From contig NZ_FCOP01000012.1 in assembly GCF_900021175.1 (NCBI RefSeq), positions 248,001 through 312,000 on the forward strand: a stretch of DNA of 64,000 nt, given 5' to 3'. The notes beneath the pieces are model-generated. The model was not told where the DNA came from. It made no database searches and saw only the letters and a list, made by a program, of their open reading frames with translations. How positions within the stretch are numbered: position 1 is the stretch's first letter; every line of letters begins with the position of its first letter. Of the stretch, positions 1 through 7,796 are shown piece after piece. This DNA comes from Pseudenterobacter timonensis (lineage in GTDB: Bacteria; Pseudomonadota; Gammaproteobacteria; Enterobacterales; Enterobacteriaceae). The translations under genes and the position numbers were made by a program.

Positions 1-486
1 AAAGGCGAGCCAGAGCGCCACCCCTGCGGCCAGCATGGCGATGACGATCGAGAGCGCCACGAGAGTACTATTCCAGCGGACAGGCTCGCTAAGCATAAGG
101 GCGGCCATGCCGGTGTAGTGCATCGCCACCACGCCCGATCCCAGAATCAGCGTCGCAATCGCCAGCCGAAGCGGAGAGCGCCGGTTCCCGGAGACCGCAA
201 TATTCAGCCCCAGCGTCGCCGCGAAAATAGCGATCAGCAATGAAGCGATGGTCAGCGTCAGATGGTAGCTCATCGGTATCGGCATGTTCATCGACAGCAT
301 CCCGATAAAATGCATGGACCAGATCCCAATCCCCAGCGTCACCCCTCCGGCGAGACGCCAGAACAGCGCTGCCCTGCGGGTCACCATCGTCATCTTAGCT
401 GCACTCTCTAATGCGACAAAAGAGGCAATAAAAGCAACCAGGTACGAGGTCGCAATAAGTAAAGGGTGCCAGGTGACAGTCAGCAT
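1..486 (-). CDS. MHYT-domain membrane sensor protein (partial, N-terminal 162 codons)
   Basis: The reading frame opens at the ATG complementary to 484-486 and is still open at the left edge, so only the N-terminus is present. The translation is strongly hydrophobic, with several membrane segments. It carries the repeated MHYT signature: WSMHFIGM near residue 50 and AMHYTGMA further on. MHYT domains are predicted metal-binding, gas- or redox-sensing membrane modules that usually sit in front of GGDEF and EAL domains for cyclic-di-GMP turnover. Which output domain follows here is outside the window. In E. coli the gene at this side of zntB is the diguanylate cyclase dgcM, which has no MHYT domain, so this is not simply dgcM. 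Confidence 0.8.
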   Translation of the reverse strand, partial: MLTVTWHPLLIATSYLVAFIASFVALESAAKMTMVTRRAALFWRLAGGVTLGIGIWSMHFIGMLSMNMPIPMSYHLTLTIASLLIAIFAATLGLNIAVSGNRRSPLRLAIATLILGSGVVAMHYTGMAALMLSEPVRWNSTLVALSIVIAMLAAGVALWLAF

Positions 487-917
487 ACTGTGATCCAACG
501 CATATTGCGTAGTTGAGTAGAACGGCAGAATCTGTTTAACAATAATGAGCCATACAGAGTTAAGCAATAATTATGTCAAAAGGCTATGTTTAGCATTATA
601 GAAAGCGCTTACCTCAGCAATAGTGCCAAAGGTTTAAGCCATGCTAAATCGATGCCAGCGACTGACTTAAAGCTGCTTTACTATTAACCACTATAAAGCA
701 TCAGTAAACTCATTGTTTCTGTTGCTTAACAGCGAAAAATTCGGAGGTTCTGGGGTTTTATACTGCAAATGTTGTATTGCAGCGTATCTGTTTTCCCTTA
801 ATGTAAATTATTGGCCGCTGCGAGCGAAGAAAGTTACACGCGTAAATTGTGATGGAAAAAGAGATGGCGGGTGATATAAATAGAGTGTCCCCTGCACAAT
901 ATCGTCTGGAATAAATT
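487..917. other. Intergenic region, no gene seen
   Basis: This AT-rich stretch lies between the divergent MHYT gene and the chemoreceptor gene and must hold both promoters. I found no convincing ORF. I also found no clear flagellar sigma-28 promoter (TAAA then GCCGATAA) at the usual place ahead of the chemoreceptor, so its transcriptional control is not visible. Confidence 0.5.
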
Positions 918-2045
918 ATGTTCAGAAATATCAGCGTAAGAAGCTTTATTATTGGTTTTCTTCTTGTTGTACTTGTTTTAAATGCCGGGGTGATGATTGC
1001 GATATCGAAAAATATTCCGCTTTTTATCGCGGTAAATAGTATTAACGCGCTGGCGCTTATCATTCTGTGGTTATATATGACCAAATATCTTGTGACGCCG
1101 ATCAATACGGTGAAAAACAGTATTGAAGAGGTCACGGCGGGTAATCTTGCGCTCACTATTTCGGAATTTGGCAATAATTGCGCAGGACGACTCATTCCGG
1201 GTATCAACAGCTTATCGGCGAATATCGCGTCACTGGTACGGGAAATTCGCGCTTCCGCCCATACGGCAATGTCGCTCTCGGAAAAGCTCTCTAACCGCAG
1301 CGCAGAGCTGACGGTAAAGACGGAGCAACAGTCCGCTTCGCTGATTCAAACGGCGGCCAGCATGGAGCAGATGGCTGTCAGCACGAAAAATAATGCCGAC
1401 AACACGCGCCTCGCCAGCGAGCGCGCCGCCATCGCGACGCGACATGCGCGCAAGGGCGGCGAACTGATGGGAGAGGTCGCAAACAATATGCAGTCCATTA
1501 CCGACTGCGCACAGAAGATGACGGAAATCATCACCCTTATCGACGGTATCGCCTTCCAGACCAATATCCTGGCGCTCAACGCGGCGGTAGAAGCGGCGAG
1601 GGCGGGGGATCACGGCAAAGGGTTCTCTGTGGTGGCAGGAGAGGTGCGCAACCTGGCGCATCGCAGCGCGGAAGCGGCGAAAAGCATCAAGTCGCTCATC
1701 GACGTCACCAGCAATAATGTCACCCAGGGGGTGAATATTGTGGCGGAAGCGGAAAACAACATGCAGGAGATCGTTAACGGCTCCGGCCAGGTGAGCAAGC
1801 TGATGGATGAGATCACGGTCTCCACCGCCGAACAGGAGAAGGGCATCTACCAGATCACTCAGGCGCTTTCCGAATTAGAGCGCCTCACTCAAAGTAACGT
1901 GGCGATGGTGGACGAGCTATCGGGGTCGTCCGACGTACTGAAAAACCAGGTCACCGAACTTCAGGCGCGCACCCGCAACTTCCGGCTCGAGGGCGGAGCG
2001 ACCCTTACCGGTGAGCGGCAGGCGTTGACGGCTCATCCTCTCTGA
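918..2045 (+). CDS. Methyl-accepting chemotaxis protein lacking a periplasmic sensor domain
   Basis: This 375-residue protein has two adjacent membrane segments (about residues 10-30 and 35-56) with almost no periplasmic loop. A HAMP-like linker (about 57-108) and a complete cytoplasmic signalling hairpin follow. The highly conserved tip, about residues 205-245, includes [20 protein letters not shown] and should bind CheW and CheA. Known family members form receptor arrays at the cell poles. With no periplasmic ligand domain, this one would have to sense something in the membrane or cytoplasm, or piggyback on other receptors. The C-terminus has no NWETF-type pentapeptide for CheR/CheB tethering. 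The start follows a weak GGA-type ribosome site. Family assignment is firm; the signal is unknown. Confidence 0.92.
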   Translation: MFRNISVRSFIIGFLLVVLVLNAGVMIAISKNIPLFIAVNSINALALIILWLYMTKYLVTPINTVKNSIEEVTAGNLALTISEFGNNCAGRLIPGINSLSANIASLVREIRASAHTAMSLSEKLSNRSAELTVKTEQQSASLIQTAASMEQMAVSTKNNADNTRLASERAAIATRHARKGGELMGEVANNMQSITDCAQKMTEIITLIDGIAFQTNILALNAAVEAARAGDHGKGFSVVAGEVRNLAHRSAEAAKSIKSLIDVTSNNVTQGVNIVAEAENNMQEIVNGSGQVSKLMDEITVSTAEQEKGIYQITQALSELERLTQSNVAMVDELSGSSDVLKNQVTELQARTRNFRLEGGATLTGERQALTAHPL

Positions 2046-2166
2046 AAGAGGCGTCGGGAGTGACTGGCGCCGTTTCTGAAATTCACCTTTATCCCGCTGA
2101 TAACTATTGATTCCCCTTTAAGGCCCGCTAGACTGACAACGTCTAAGCGAAACAAAGGGAGACGCT

Positions 2167-3150
2167 GTGGAAGCCATTAACGGGGCCGATATTAACGTAC
2201 CGGATGCGGTTTTTGCATGGGTGCTGGACGGTAAAGGCAGGGCGCGGTCGCTGCAGGACAGCGACGTTATCGACGCGACGAATCCCTGCTGGCTGCATCT
2301 TAACTATACCCATCCTGACAGCGCGCAATGGCTGGCGACCACACCGCTTTTGCCCAACAGCGTGCGGGATGCGCTGGCGGGCGATAGCGTGCGCCCGCGC
2401 GTCAGCAGGCTTGGGGAGGGGACGCTGATAACGCTGCGCTGCATAAACGGCAGCACCGATGAGCGTCCCGATCAGCTGGTGGCGATGCGCCTTTTTATGA
2501 ACGAGGAGCTTATCATCTCGACGCGCCAGCGAAAGGTACTGGCGCTGGACGATGTGGTCAACGATCTGAAAGAGGGGACCGGGCCCACCGACTGTGGCTC
2601 CTGGCTGGTGGATGTCTGCGATGCGTTAACCGATCATGCCAGCGAATTTATCGAAGAGCTGCACGATAAAATTATCGACCTGGAAGATAATCTGCTCGAT
2701 CAGCAGATCCCGCCGCGCGGCTTTCTGGCGCTGCTGCGCAAACAGCTTATCGTAATGCGCCGTTATATGACGCCTCAGCGGGATGTCTACGCCCGGCTGG
2801 CCAGCGAACGGCTGAACTGGATGAATGACGATCAGCGCCGCCGTATGCAGGATATCGCCGACCGTATGGGCCGCGGGCTGGATGAGATCGACTCCTGTAT
2901 AGCCCGTACGGCGGTGATGGCGGACGAAATCGCGCAGGTCACCCAGGAGTCGCTGGCGCGGCGCAGTTATACCATGTCGCTGATGGCGATGGTTTTTCTG
3001 CCCAGCACTTTTCTGACCGGGCTTTTCGGCGTCAATCTGGGGGGGATCCCGGGCGGCGAATATCGCTTCGGTTTCTCCCTCTTTTGCATCATGTTAGTGG
3101 TTGTCATTGGCGGTGTTACATGGTGGTTGCATCGGAGTAAATGGCTGTAA
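2167..3150 (+). CDS. zntB: Zinc transporter ZntB (CorA family)
   Basis: This 327-residue inner-membrane transporter has the same length as E. coli ZntB. The start codon is GTG, preceded by an AGGGAGA ribosome site. A large cytoplasmic N-terminal domain is followed by two C-terminal membrane helices. Between them lies the CorA-type signature in its ZntB form, [10 protein letters not shown], where CorA has GMN. Members assemble as funnel-shaped pentamers and carry Zn2+; export was first proposed, and proton-coupled uptake has been argued more recently. The next element downstream is FnrS and then dbpA, the E. coli order. Confidence 0.97.
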   Translation: MEAINGADINVPDAVFAWVLDGKGRARSLQDSDVIDATNPCWLHLNYTHPDSAQWLATTPLLPNSVRDALAGDSVRPRVSRLGEGTLITLRCINGSTDERPDQLVAMRLFMNEELIISTRQRKVLALDDVVNDLKEGTGPTDCGSWLVDVCDALTDHASEFIEELHDKIIDLEDNLLDQQIPPRGFLALLRKQLIVMRRYMTPQRDVYARLASERLNWMNDDQRRRMQDIADRMGRGLDEIDSCIARTAVMADEIAQVTQESLARRSYTMSLMAMVFLPSTFLTGLFGVNLGGIPGGEYRFGFSLFCIMLVVVIGGVTWWLHRSKWL

Positions 3151-3195
3151 ATTTACGCTTTTTACGTTTTTTAAGTTTTTAAAACGCGTTTTTAT

Positions 3196-3209
3196 TTGAG
3201 CGAAGTCAA
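3196..3209 (+). promoter_or_regulatory. FNR box for FnrS
   Basis: TTGAG-cgaa-GTCAA is a good match to TTGATnnnnATCAA. Its centre lies about 42 bases before the inferred 5' end of FnrS, the class II activating position. This fits the known FNR-dependent anaerobic induction of FnrS. Confidence 0.8.
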
Positions 3210-3244
3210 TAAACGTCTACCCCGTTAGGTGCATGATTACTCCC

Positions 3245-3366
3245 GCAGGTGAATGCAACGTCAAGCGATGGGCGTTGCGCTCCATATTGTCTTACTTCCT
3301 TTTTTGAATTACTGCATAGCACAATTGATTCGTACGACGCCGACTGAATAAGTCGGCTTTTTTTTT
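3245..3366 (+). ncRNA. fnrS: FnrS, anaerobically induced small RNA
   Basis: The sequence is nearly identical to E. coli FnrS as I remember it, beginning GCAGGTGAATGCAACG, and it sits in the same place between zntB and dbpA. It ends in an intrinsic terminator: stem GCCGACT (3339-3345) and AGTCGGC (3351-3357), followed by a run of nine T. FnrS is an Hfq-dependent RNA, activated by FNR and ArcA without oxygen. It represses aerobic-metabolism mRNAs such as sodB, maeA, gpmA and folE/folX. One known E. coli target, maeA, is also in this window at 55047-56744. The main difference from E. coli is in the terminator loop. Confidence 0.95.
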
Positions 3367-3424
3367 GCCTGCAGAGCCTCAGCGTCTACCCTAAAAAGTG
3401 TACACCCAGAAAATGGAGGGCAAT

Positions 3425-3604
3425 ATGCGCAATTTTTCTACATTAACGGCGCTTTCCACGCGCTTTTCCGATCCGGTCCCAACCGATCCCAACCCGATTC
3501 CTGACCCGATCCCACGTCCGCAGCCTATGCCCGACCCGCCGCCGGATGAGGAGCCGATTAAGTTGTCGCATCGGCAGGCGAGATCTGCGAGGATACGCGC
3601 CTGA
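3425..3604 (+). CDS. Proline-rich small protein, 59 residues
   Basis: The ATG at 3425 is preceded by a clear GGAGGG ribosome site with good spacing, which is why I prefer it to the upstream alternative at 3398. The central part is a run of Asp-Pro and Pro-rich repeats (about residues 18-43: DPVPTDPNPIPDPIPRPQ and on). It then changes to an acidic stretch and a basic tail rich in Arg and Ser (LSHRQARSARIRA). There is no membrane segment or signal peptide. I do not recognise a family with a known function. It lies between the FnrS terminator and dbpA, 28 bases upstream of the dbpA start and in the same direction, so the two could be co-transcribed. The ribosome site and ordered composition favour a real gene. 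Confidence 0.6.
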   Translation: MRNFSTLTALSTRFSDPVPTDPNPIPDPIPRPQPMPDPPPDEEPIKLSHRQARSARIRA

Positions 3605-3632
3605 CTGTGACTTTTGACCCCGAGAATAGACT

Positions 3633-5006
3633 GTGACCGCTTTTTCAACTCTGAACGCACTGCCCGATGCTCAGCTCGCCAACCTTAACGAGCTGGGCTA
3701 TCTGGCGATGACCCCGGTACAAGCTGCGGCGCTACCGGCCATCCTGGAAGGGCGCGATCTTCGCGTCCAGGCCAAAACCGGCAGCGGAAAAACCGCCGCG
3801 TTCGGAATCGGGCTGTTGCAGCATCTTGATGCTTCTCGCTTCCAGACGCAGTCCCTGGTTCTCTGCCCGACGCGAGAGCTGGCGGACCAGGTCGCGGGGG
3901 AGTTAAGACGTCTGGCGCGCTTTCTGCCGAACACCAAAATTCTGACCCTCTGTGGCGGCCAGCCTTTTGGCGCGCAGCGTGACTCTTTGCAGCATGCGCC
4001 GCATATCATCGTCGCCACGCCGGGGCGCCTCGTCGACCATCTGCAGAAAGGGACGGTATCGCTGGAGGCGCTGCAAACCCTGGTGATGGACGAAGCGGAC
4101 CGTATGCTCGATATGGGCTTTAGCGACGCCATCGATGAAATTATCCGTTTTGCCCCTGCCAGCCGCCAGACGCTGCTCTTTTCCGCCACCTGGCCGGAGG
4201 CGATCGCCGCCATGAGCGGGCGGGTGCAAAAAAATCCGCAGACGGTGGAGACAGACACGGTCGACGAGCTGCCAGCTATCGAACAGCAGTTTTATGAGGT
4301 CAGCCAGCAGGGGAAAATTCCGCTGCTGCAAAAACTGCTCAGCAAATATCAGCCCGCCTCCTGCGTCATCTTTTGCAATACCAAAAAGGATTGCCAGGCG
4401 GTATGCGACGCGCTCAATGCCGCCGGACAGAGCGCTCTGGCGCTGCATGGCGATCTGGAACAGCGCGATCGCGATCAGACGCTGGTACGCTTTGCTAACG
4501 GCAGCGCGCGAGTGCTGGTGGCAACAGACGTGGCCGCCCGTGGTCTGGATATCAAATCGCTGGAGATGGTGGTCAACTTTGAGCTGGCCTGGGACCCGGA
4601 GGTCCATGTTCACCGCATCGGGCGTACCGCGCGGGCGGGCAACAGCGGGCTGGCGTTAAGCCTCTGTGCGCCGGAAGAGGCGCAGCGCGCCAACATTCTT
4701 TCACAGATGCTGCAGCTTACGCTTAACTGGGTGAGCGCGCCGGGGGCGGTCAGCCTGGTCCCGCTTGACGCGGAGATGGCGACGCTCTGCATCGACGGCG
4801 GCAAAAAAGCCAAAATGCGCCCCGGCGACGTGCTGGGAGCCTTGACCGGTGATATCGGTCTGGATGGCGCAGAGATCGGCAAAATCACCGTCCATCCAGC
4901 GCACGTTTACGTTGCCGTTCGTCAGTCGGTGGCGCAAAAAGCCTGGAAGGGGTTGCAAAACGGTAAGATCAAAGGCAAAACCTGCCGCGTAAGGCTGCTG
5001 AAATAA
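3633..5006 (+). CDS. dbpA: ATP-dependent RNA helicase DbpA
   Basis: This 457-residue DEAD-box helicase has the same length as in E. coli and a GTG start. Visible motifs are the Q motif region, Walker A AKTGSGKT (47-54), PTREL (about 80), DEAD (153-156), SAT (about 188) and HRIGRTARAG (about 331-340). A C-terminal RNA-binding domain (about 380-457) ends KGKTCRVRLLK. In E. coli that domain recognises hairpin 92 of 23S rRNA and targets the helicase to late 50S subunit assembly. All catalytic motifs look intact. It is followed directly by a bidirectional terminator shared with ttcA. Confidence 0.97.
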   Translation: MTAFSTLNALPDAQLANLNELGYLAMTPVQAAALPAILEGRDLRVQAKTGSGKTAAFGIGLLQHLDASRFQTQSLVLCPTRELADQVAGELRRLARFLPNTKILTLCGGQPFGAQRDSLQHAPHIIVATPGRLVDHLQKGTVSLEALQTLVMDEADRMLDMGFSDAIDEIIRFAPASRQTLLFSATWPEAIAAMSGRVQKNPQTVETDTVDELPAIEQQFYEVSQQGKIPLLQKLLSKYQPASCVIFCNTKKDCQAVCDALNAAGQSALALHGDLEQRDRDQTLVRFANGSARVLVATDVAARGLDIKSLEMVVNFELAWDPEVHVHRIGRTARAGNSGLALSLCAPEEAQRANILSQMLQLTLNWVSAPGAVSLVPLDAEMATLCIDGGKKAKMRPGDVLGALTGDIGLDGAEIGKITVHPAHVYVAVRQSVAQKAWKGLQNGKIKGKTCRVRLLK

Positions 5007-5010
5007 AAAA

Positions 5011-5034
5011 GCGTCTCAGTTTTTGCTGAGACGC
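5011..5034. terminator. Bidirectional terminator between dbpA and ttcA
   Basis: A perfect 9-bp stem, GCGTCTCAG (5011-5019) and CTGAGACGC (5026-5034), has an A run on its left and a T-rich tract on its right. It can therefore end both convergent transcripts. Confidence 0.88.
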
Positions 5035-5040
5035 CAGATT

Positions 5041-5976
5041 TTATTTTACTTCCACCACGTCGAGGCGCATCTCATTTAGCTGCGCCTCTTCTTCTTCTGG
5101 CTGCCAGCCTGCGGGCTGCATCGGAATTGCTTCGCGGTCGAACGCCAGGTCGCCGCCATCTACCACTTCTGACCCGTGGGTAATCCCCTTGAAATCGAAC
5201 AGTTCAGTATCGCAGAGGTGGGAAGGGACCACGTTCTCCATCGCGCTGAACATGGTTTCGATACGCCCGGGGTAGCGTTTATCCCAGTCGCGCAGCATAT
5301 CGGCAATCACCTGACGCTGCAGGTTTGGCTGCGAGCCGCAGAGGTTGCACGGAATGATTGGGAACTGGCGGGCTTCGGCGAAGCGCTCAATGTCCTTCTC
5401 ACGGCAGTAGGCCAGCGGGCGAATAACGATATGCTTGCCGTCATCGCTCATCAGCTTCGGTGGCATACCTTTCATTTTGCCGCCATAAAACATATTTAAA
5501 AACAGCGTCTGCAGGATATCGTCGCGGTGGTGACCCAGCGCGATTTTGGTCGCGCCAAGCTCGGTGGCCGTACGATAGAGAATGCCACGGCGCAGGCGAG
5601 AGCAGAGCGAGCAGGTGGTTTTACCTTCCGGGATCTTCTCTTTAACGATGCCGTAGGTATTCTCTTCCACGATTTTATACTCGACGCCCTGTTGCTCCAG
5701 ATATTCCGGCAGGATGTGCTCCGGGAAGCCAGGCTGTTTCTGGTCAAGGTTGACCGCCACCAGAGAGAAGTTGACCGGCGCGCTTTGCTGCAGGTTGCGC
5801 AGGATCTCCAGCATGGTGTAGCTGTCTTTGCCCCCTGAGAGGCAAACCATAATGCGGTCGCCTTCTTCAATCATGTTGAAGTCCGCAATCGCCTCGCCAA
5901 CGTTACGGCGCAGGCGTTTCTGCAGCTTGTTCAGGTTGTACTGTTCTTTCTTTGTAATTTCTTGATTAGTAGACAT
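5041..5976 (-). CDS. ttcA: tRNA 2-thiocytidine synthetase TtcA
   Basis: This 311-residue cytosolic enzyme thiolates cytidine 32 of certain tRNAs. The ATP pyrophosphatase PP-loop SGGKDS is at residues 47-52. The two CxxC pairs that hold the Fe-S cluster are C122/C125 (CSLC) and C210/C213 (CNLC). Length and sequence follow E. coli TtcA closely. In E. coli ttcA is the integration site of the Rac prophage; here the reading frame is uninterrupted and no prophage flanks it. Confidence 0.97.
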   Translation of the reverse strand: MSTNQEITKKEQYNLNKLQKRLRRNVGEAIADFNMIEEGDRIMVCLSGGKDSYTMLEILRNLQQSAPVNFSLVAVNLDQKQPGFPEHILPEYLEQQGVEYKIVEENTYGIVKEKIPEGKTTCSLCSRLRRGILYRTATELGATKIALGHHRDDILQTLFLNMFYGGKMKGMPPKLMSDDGKHIVIRPLAYCREKDIERFAEARQFPIIPCNLCGSQPNLQRQVIADMLRDWDKRYPGRIETMFSAMENVVPSHLCDTELFDFKGITHGSEVVDGGDLAFDREAIPMQPAGWQPEEEEAQLNEMRLDVVEVK

Positions 5977-6320
5977 TTATTCTTACTCAAATCTCAAATG
6001 GGGCACCGGGAGGGCAACCTTTACAACGCGTCAGTACGGAGTGCGCGTTACCCCTGCTCACCGTTAATCATAGATTTATACACCCTCGGCGCGTTCATGT
6101 GCCCCATCTGATTAGACAGGTTTGCGCCTGCGGAAGTCATCAGCATGCGAAAGTGTGCGTGTATGGTACGGATTGCGGCGACGAATGCCAGCATGATTTG
6201 CAACTCTGGCCCGACATATGCGATGCAGACTGTCAAAGTTAGTAGGATTAATCTTAACCTGTTGCGTGTTTTGTCTGGCTCAACATAATGGAGGAAACGA
6301 AACGGTAAAAAATAAAACCT
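5977..6320. other. Intergenic region upstream of ttcA, no gene seen
   Basis: A 62-codon open frame on the minus strand (6048-6236) has no recognisable ribosome site and no family features, so I do not call it. At 6288-6308 there is a six-codon ORF (MEETKR, stop) beginning ATGGAGGAAACG just ahead of the secreted-protein gene. It may be chance or a short leader. The ttcA promoter must lie at the left end. Confidence 0.45.
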
Positions 6321-6770
6321 ATGAATATTCAGGCTATTGTATCCATAACGCTGACCTTATTTTCTGCAGCCAGTTGGGGAGCGTTGCAGCAAAGAGAGTA
6401 CAATACCTGGTACATCAAAAACGCCGTTCTCTATGATATGACCCAAACAGCAGCAGGTCTGCCGGTGATGTTTAGCCTCTCCCAGCCGGGACGCAATACA
6501 GCCAATATGCTGGTTTCCTATCTGTCCGAGGGAGCTTGTCTGCCGCAGAAGCAGAAGCTGCGCGTGAATGGCAGGGAAGTGCCGGCAGCCTACCGCTGTA
6601 GTCAGTACGAACGATTTAAAATTGAGCATTTCGCAGTAAAAGACGCAAAAGAGGTCAACGCTATCTACCGGCACCTTGAGTCAGATTTTACGCTGCTCTT
6701 ACAGCATGATATCAAGGTCTGGGCGGCGAATATTAAAGCGCCGAAATTTGGCATCGCTCCCCGATTTTAA
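6321..6770 (+). CDS. Secreted protein of unknown function, 149 residues
   Basis: The N-terminus is a clear Sec signal peptide (MNIQAIVSITLTLFSAASWG, then A), so the protein should be periplasmic or exported. The mature part is about 128 residues. It has two cysteines (in EGACLP and YRCSQY) that could form a disulphide, and no membrane segment. I recognise no domain. The ATG at 6321 has no good ribosome site; the nearest purine-rich GGAGG lies about 26 bases upstream, inside a six-codon ORF in the same frame. No alternative in-frame start exists because of the stop at 6306. The base composition is more AT-rich than its neighbours, which suggests acquired DNA. It is transcribed away from ttcA; no partner gene is apparent. 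Confidence 0.65.
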   Translation: MNIQAIVSITLTLFSAASWGALQQREYNTWYIKNAVLYDMTQTAAGLPVMFSLSQPGRNTANMLVSYLSEGACLPQKQKLRVNGREVPAAYRCSQYERFKIEHFAVKDAKEVNAIYRHLESDFTLLLQHDIKVWAANIKAPKFGIAPRF

Positions 6771-6885
6771 AAGTTGCTGCAGCCATCCATGCGCGGGTAA
6801 AAAAACAAAAACTAAATTCATTGTCTTTTGAGTCGATTGCGATAAAAGCGACACCGTCCCGCTCGAGTAAATCAACCCCTCTGCG

Positions 6886-6891
6886 TATAAT
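6886..6891 (+). promoter_or_regulatory. Candidate -10 element (TATAAT) for the small-ORF pair
   Basis: A perfect TATAAT sits 42 bases before the first small ORF. The matching -35 position (around 6863) does not resemble TTGACA, so this is either an activator-dependent or a sigma-S type promoter. Confidence 0.45.
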
Positions 6892-6932
6892 TTTAAAGCA
6901 GCAGCAAGCTGCCTGTCCTGGCGGAGCGTTTT

Positions 6933-7025
6933 ATGAAATCCTTAATACTGAGCGTCAATAAGGAGCAGCCTAAACAGCCGCAAAAAATGCCCAGGGATGA
7001 AAGTAAACAAAAACCGAAAAAATAG
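6933..7025 (+). CDS. Very small basic protein, 30 residues
   Basis: ATG at 6933 follows a GGAG ribosome site at 6923-6926 with 6-base spacing. A candidate TATAAT lies just upstream. The peptide starts with a short hydrophobic segment (MKSLILSV) and continues as a hydrophilic, Lys/Gln/Pro-rich tail ending QKPKK. It stops 20 bases before the next small ORF, so the two look bicistronic. I do not recognise it. The support is ribosome sites and operon layout rather than homology. Confidence 0.45.
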   Translation: MKSLILSVNKEQPKQPQKMPRDESKQKPKK

Positions 7026-7045
7026 ACCCGTTTGCCGGAGGTTTT

Positions 7046-7180
7046 ATGGTTGATCGTCCTGATGTCGTTGATCCTCTTCCTGAAAATGACCCTCTTCCGG
7101 GCGATGACGTGCCGGATATTCCTGATGAAAACGATCCACTCTCCCCCGAGGATCCTGACGGAATAAATAAACCGTTGTAG
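7046..7180 (+). CDS. Very small acidic Asp/Pro-rich protein, 44 residues
   Basis: ATG at 7046 follows a perfect GGAGG at 7037-7041. The peptide is strikingly acidic and repetitive: DPLPENDPLPGDDVPD then IPDENDPLSPEDPDG. It has almost no basic or hydrophobic residues, so it is probably disordered. It ends nine bases before a strong terminator, which supports a genuine transcription unit with the preceding 30-residue ORF. The Asp-Pro repeat style resembles the small ORF at 3425-3604. No known function. Confidence 0.5.
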   Translation: MVDRPDVVDPLPENDPLPGDDVPDIPDENDPLSPEDPDGINKPL

Positions 7181-7189
7181 CACAGTCAC

Positions 7190-7214
7190 AATAAACCGCC
7201 GCTGGCGGTTTATT
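7190..7214. terminator. Bidirectional terminator between the small ORFs and yoaG
   Basis: A perfect 11-bp stem, AATAAACCGCC (7190-7200) and GGCGGTTTATT (7204-7214), has a three-base loop and then TTTT on the plus strand. It serves the small-ORF pair and the convergent yoaG transcript. Confidence 0.85.
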
Positions 7215-7228
7215 GTTTTGTGGATATA

Positions 7229-7411
7229 TTACCAGCCACAGACGTCGTGCTCATTTTCAGTATCATAAGCACGCACGGTATTGACCAGATCTTTAACAAC
7301 GTCCGTCGCCACATCGGGAATTAATAATTCACCGGGCGTCTCCGTTTCATAATCAACCGACACGCCGTTGCTGTTATTGGTGACGGAGAGGGTCCAGGTC
7401 GGCTTGCCCAT
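7229..7411 (-). CDS. yoaG: YoaG family protein
   Basis: This 60-residue protein has exactly the E. coli YoaG length and shares its signature stretches, TNNSNGVSVDYETETP and the C-terminus YDTENEHDVCGW. In E. coli yoaG is co-transcribed with yeaR. Expression is induced by nitrate through NarL and derepressed by nitric oxide through NsrR. The biochemical role is unknown; the E. coli protein is a small dimeric alpha/beta fold. Here the gene lies three bases downstream of a yeaR gene, preserving the operon. In E. coli K-12 the pair sits elsewhere, so it has moved relative to the zntB-ttcA block. Confidence 0.92.
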   Translation of the reverse strand: MGKPTWTLSVTNNSNGVSVDYETETPGELLIPDVATDVVKDLVNTVRAYDTENEHDVCGW

Positions 7412-7414
7412 TTT

Positions 7415-7768
7415 TTACTCCTTGTGTGTGTTGACCACTTTTCCAAGACCGGCACCCTGCAGTTCCGCCTCAGGATCGGCAAAGAAATCAATATTGAAAT
7501 AAGTGTCGTCGGTCAGAAGCTCGATACGATGCCATTTTTGCGGCGGGGAAATGCCAAACGATCCGGCTTCAATCACGCATTCCATATCCGGCTCGGTGGC
7601 GTCGCCGTCCGGGAAGCCAAAATAGCGCACCGCGCCCTGCATTACGCTCAGGCGGCCATAAACATGTGCTTTAGTGTTGTGATGGGTAAAGAGCGCTTTG
7701 GGCGCGGTTTCTTTATTCCAGAAGGGGGTAGAGCGGGTATGAACAAAATTATCAGGAATACGTAGCAT
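7415..7768 (-). CDS. yeaR: YeaR family protein, cupin-like (DUF1971), copy next to yoaG
   Basis: 117 residues beginning MLRIPDNFVHTRSTPFWNKE, the hallmark of the YeaR/TehB-like DUF1971 family. A predicted small beta-barrel (cupin-like) follows, with the conserved PPQKWHRIE stretch near residue 78 and a TDDTYFNIDFF strand near residue 89. The C-terminal tail matches E. coli YeaR better than the upstream copy does. Function is not established; E. coli expression links it to nitrate, nitrite and nitric-oxide stress, and relatives are described as tellurite-resistance-like. It lies second in a three-gene operon. Confidence 0.9.
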   Translation of the reverse strand: MLRIPDNFVHTRSTPFWNKETAPKALFTHHNTKAHVYGRLSVMQGAVRYFGFPDGDATEPDMECVIEAGSFGISPPQKWHRIELLTDDTYFNIDFFADPEAELQGAGLGKVVNTHKE

Positions 7769-7796
7769 AGTTGAGTTCTCCTAAGCGTCCGGGCGC

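Noticed and set aside
758..1207. 149-residue minus-strand ORF across the chemoreceptor start
   Set aside because: It is a shadow of the 5' part of the chemoreceptor gene and has no ribosome site.
6048..6236. 62-residue ORF on the minus strand upstream of ttcA
   Set aside because: No ribosome site and no recognisable sequence; probably chance.
6218..6436. 72-residue ORF overlapping the secreted-protein gene
   Set aside because: It overlaps out of frame with a gene that has a clear signal peptide, and its sequence has no coherent features.
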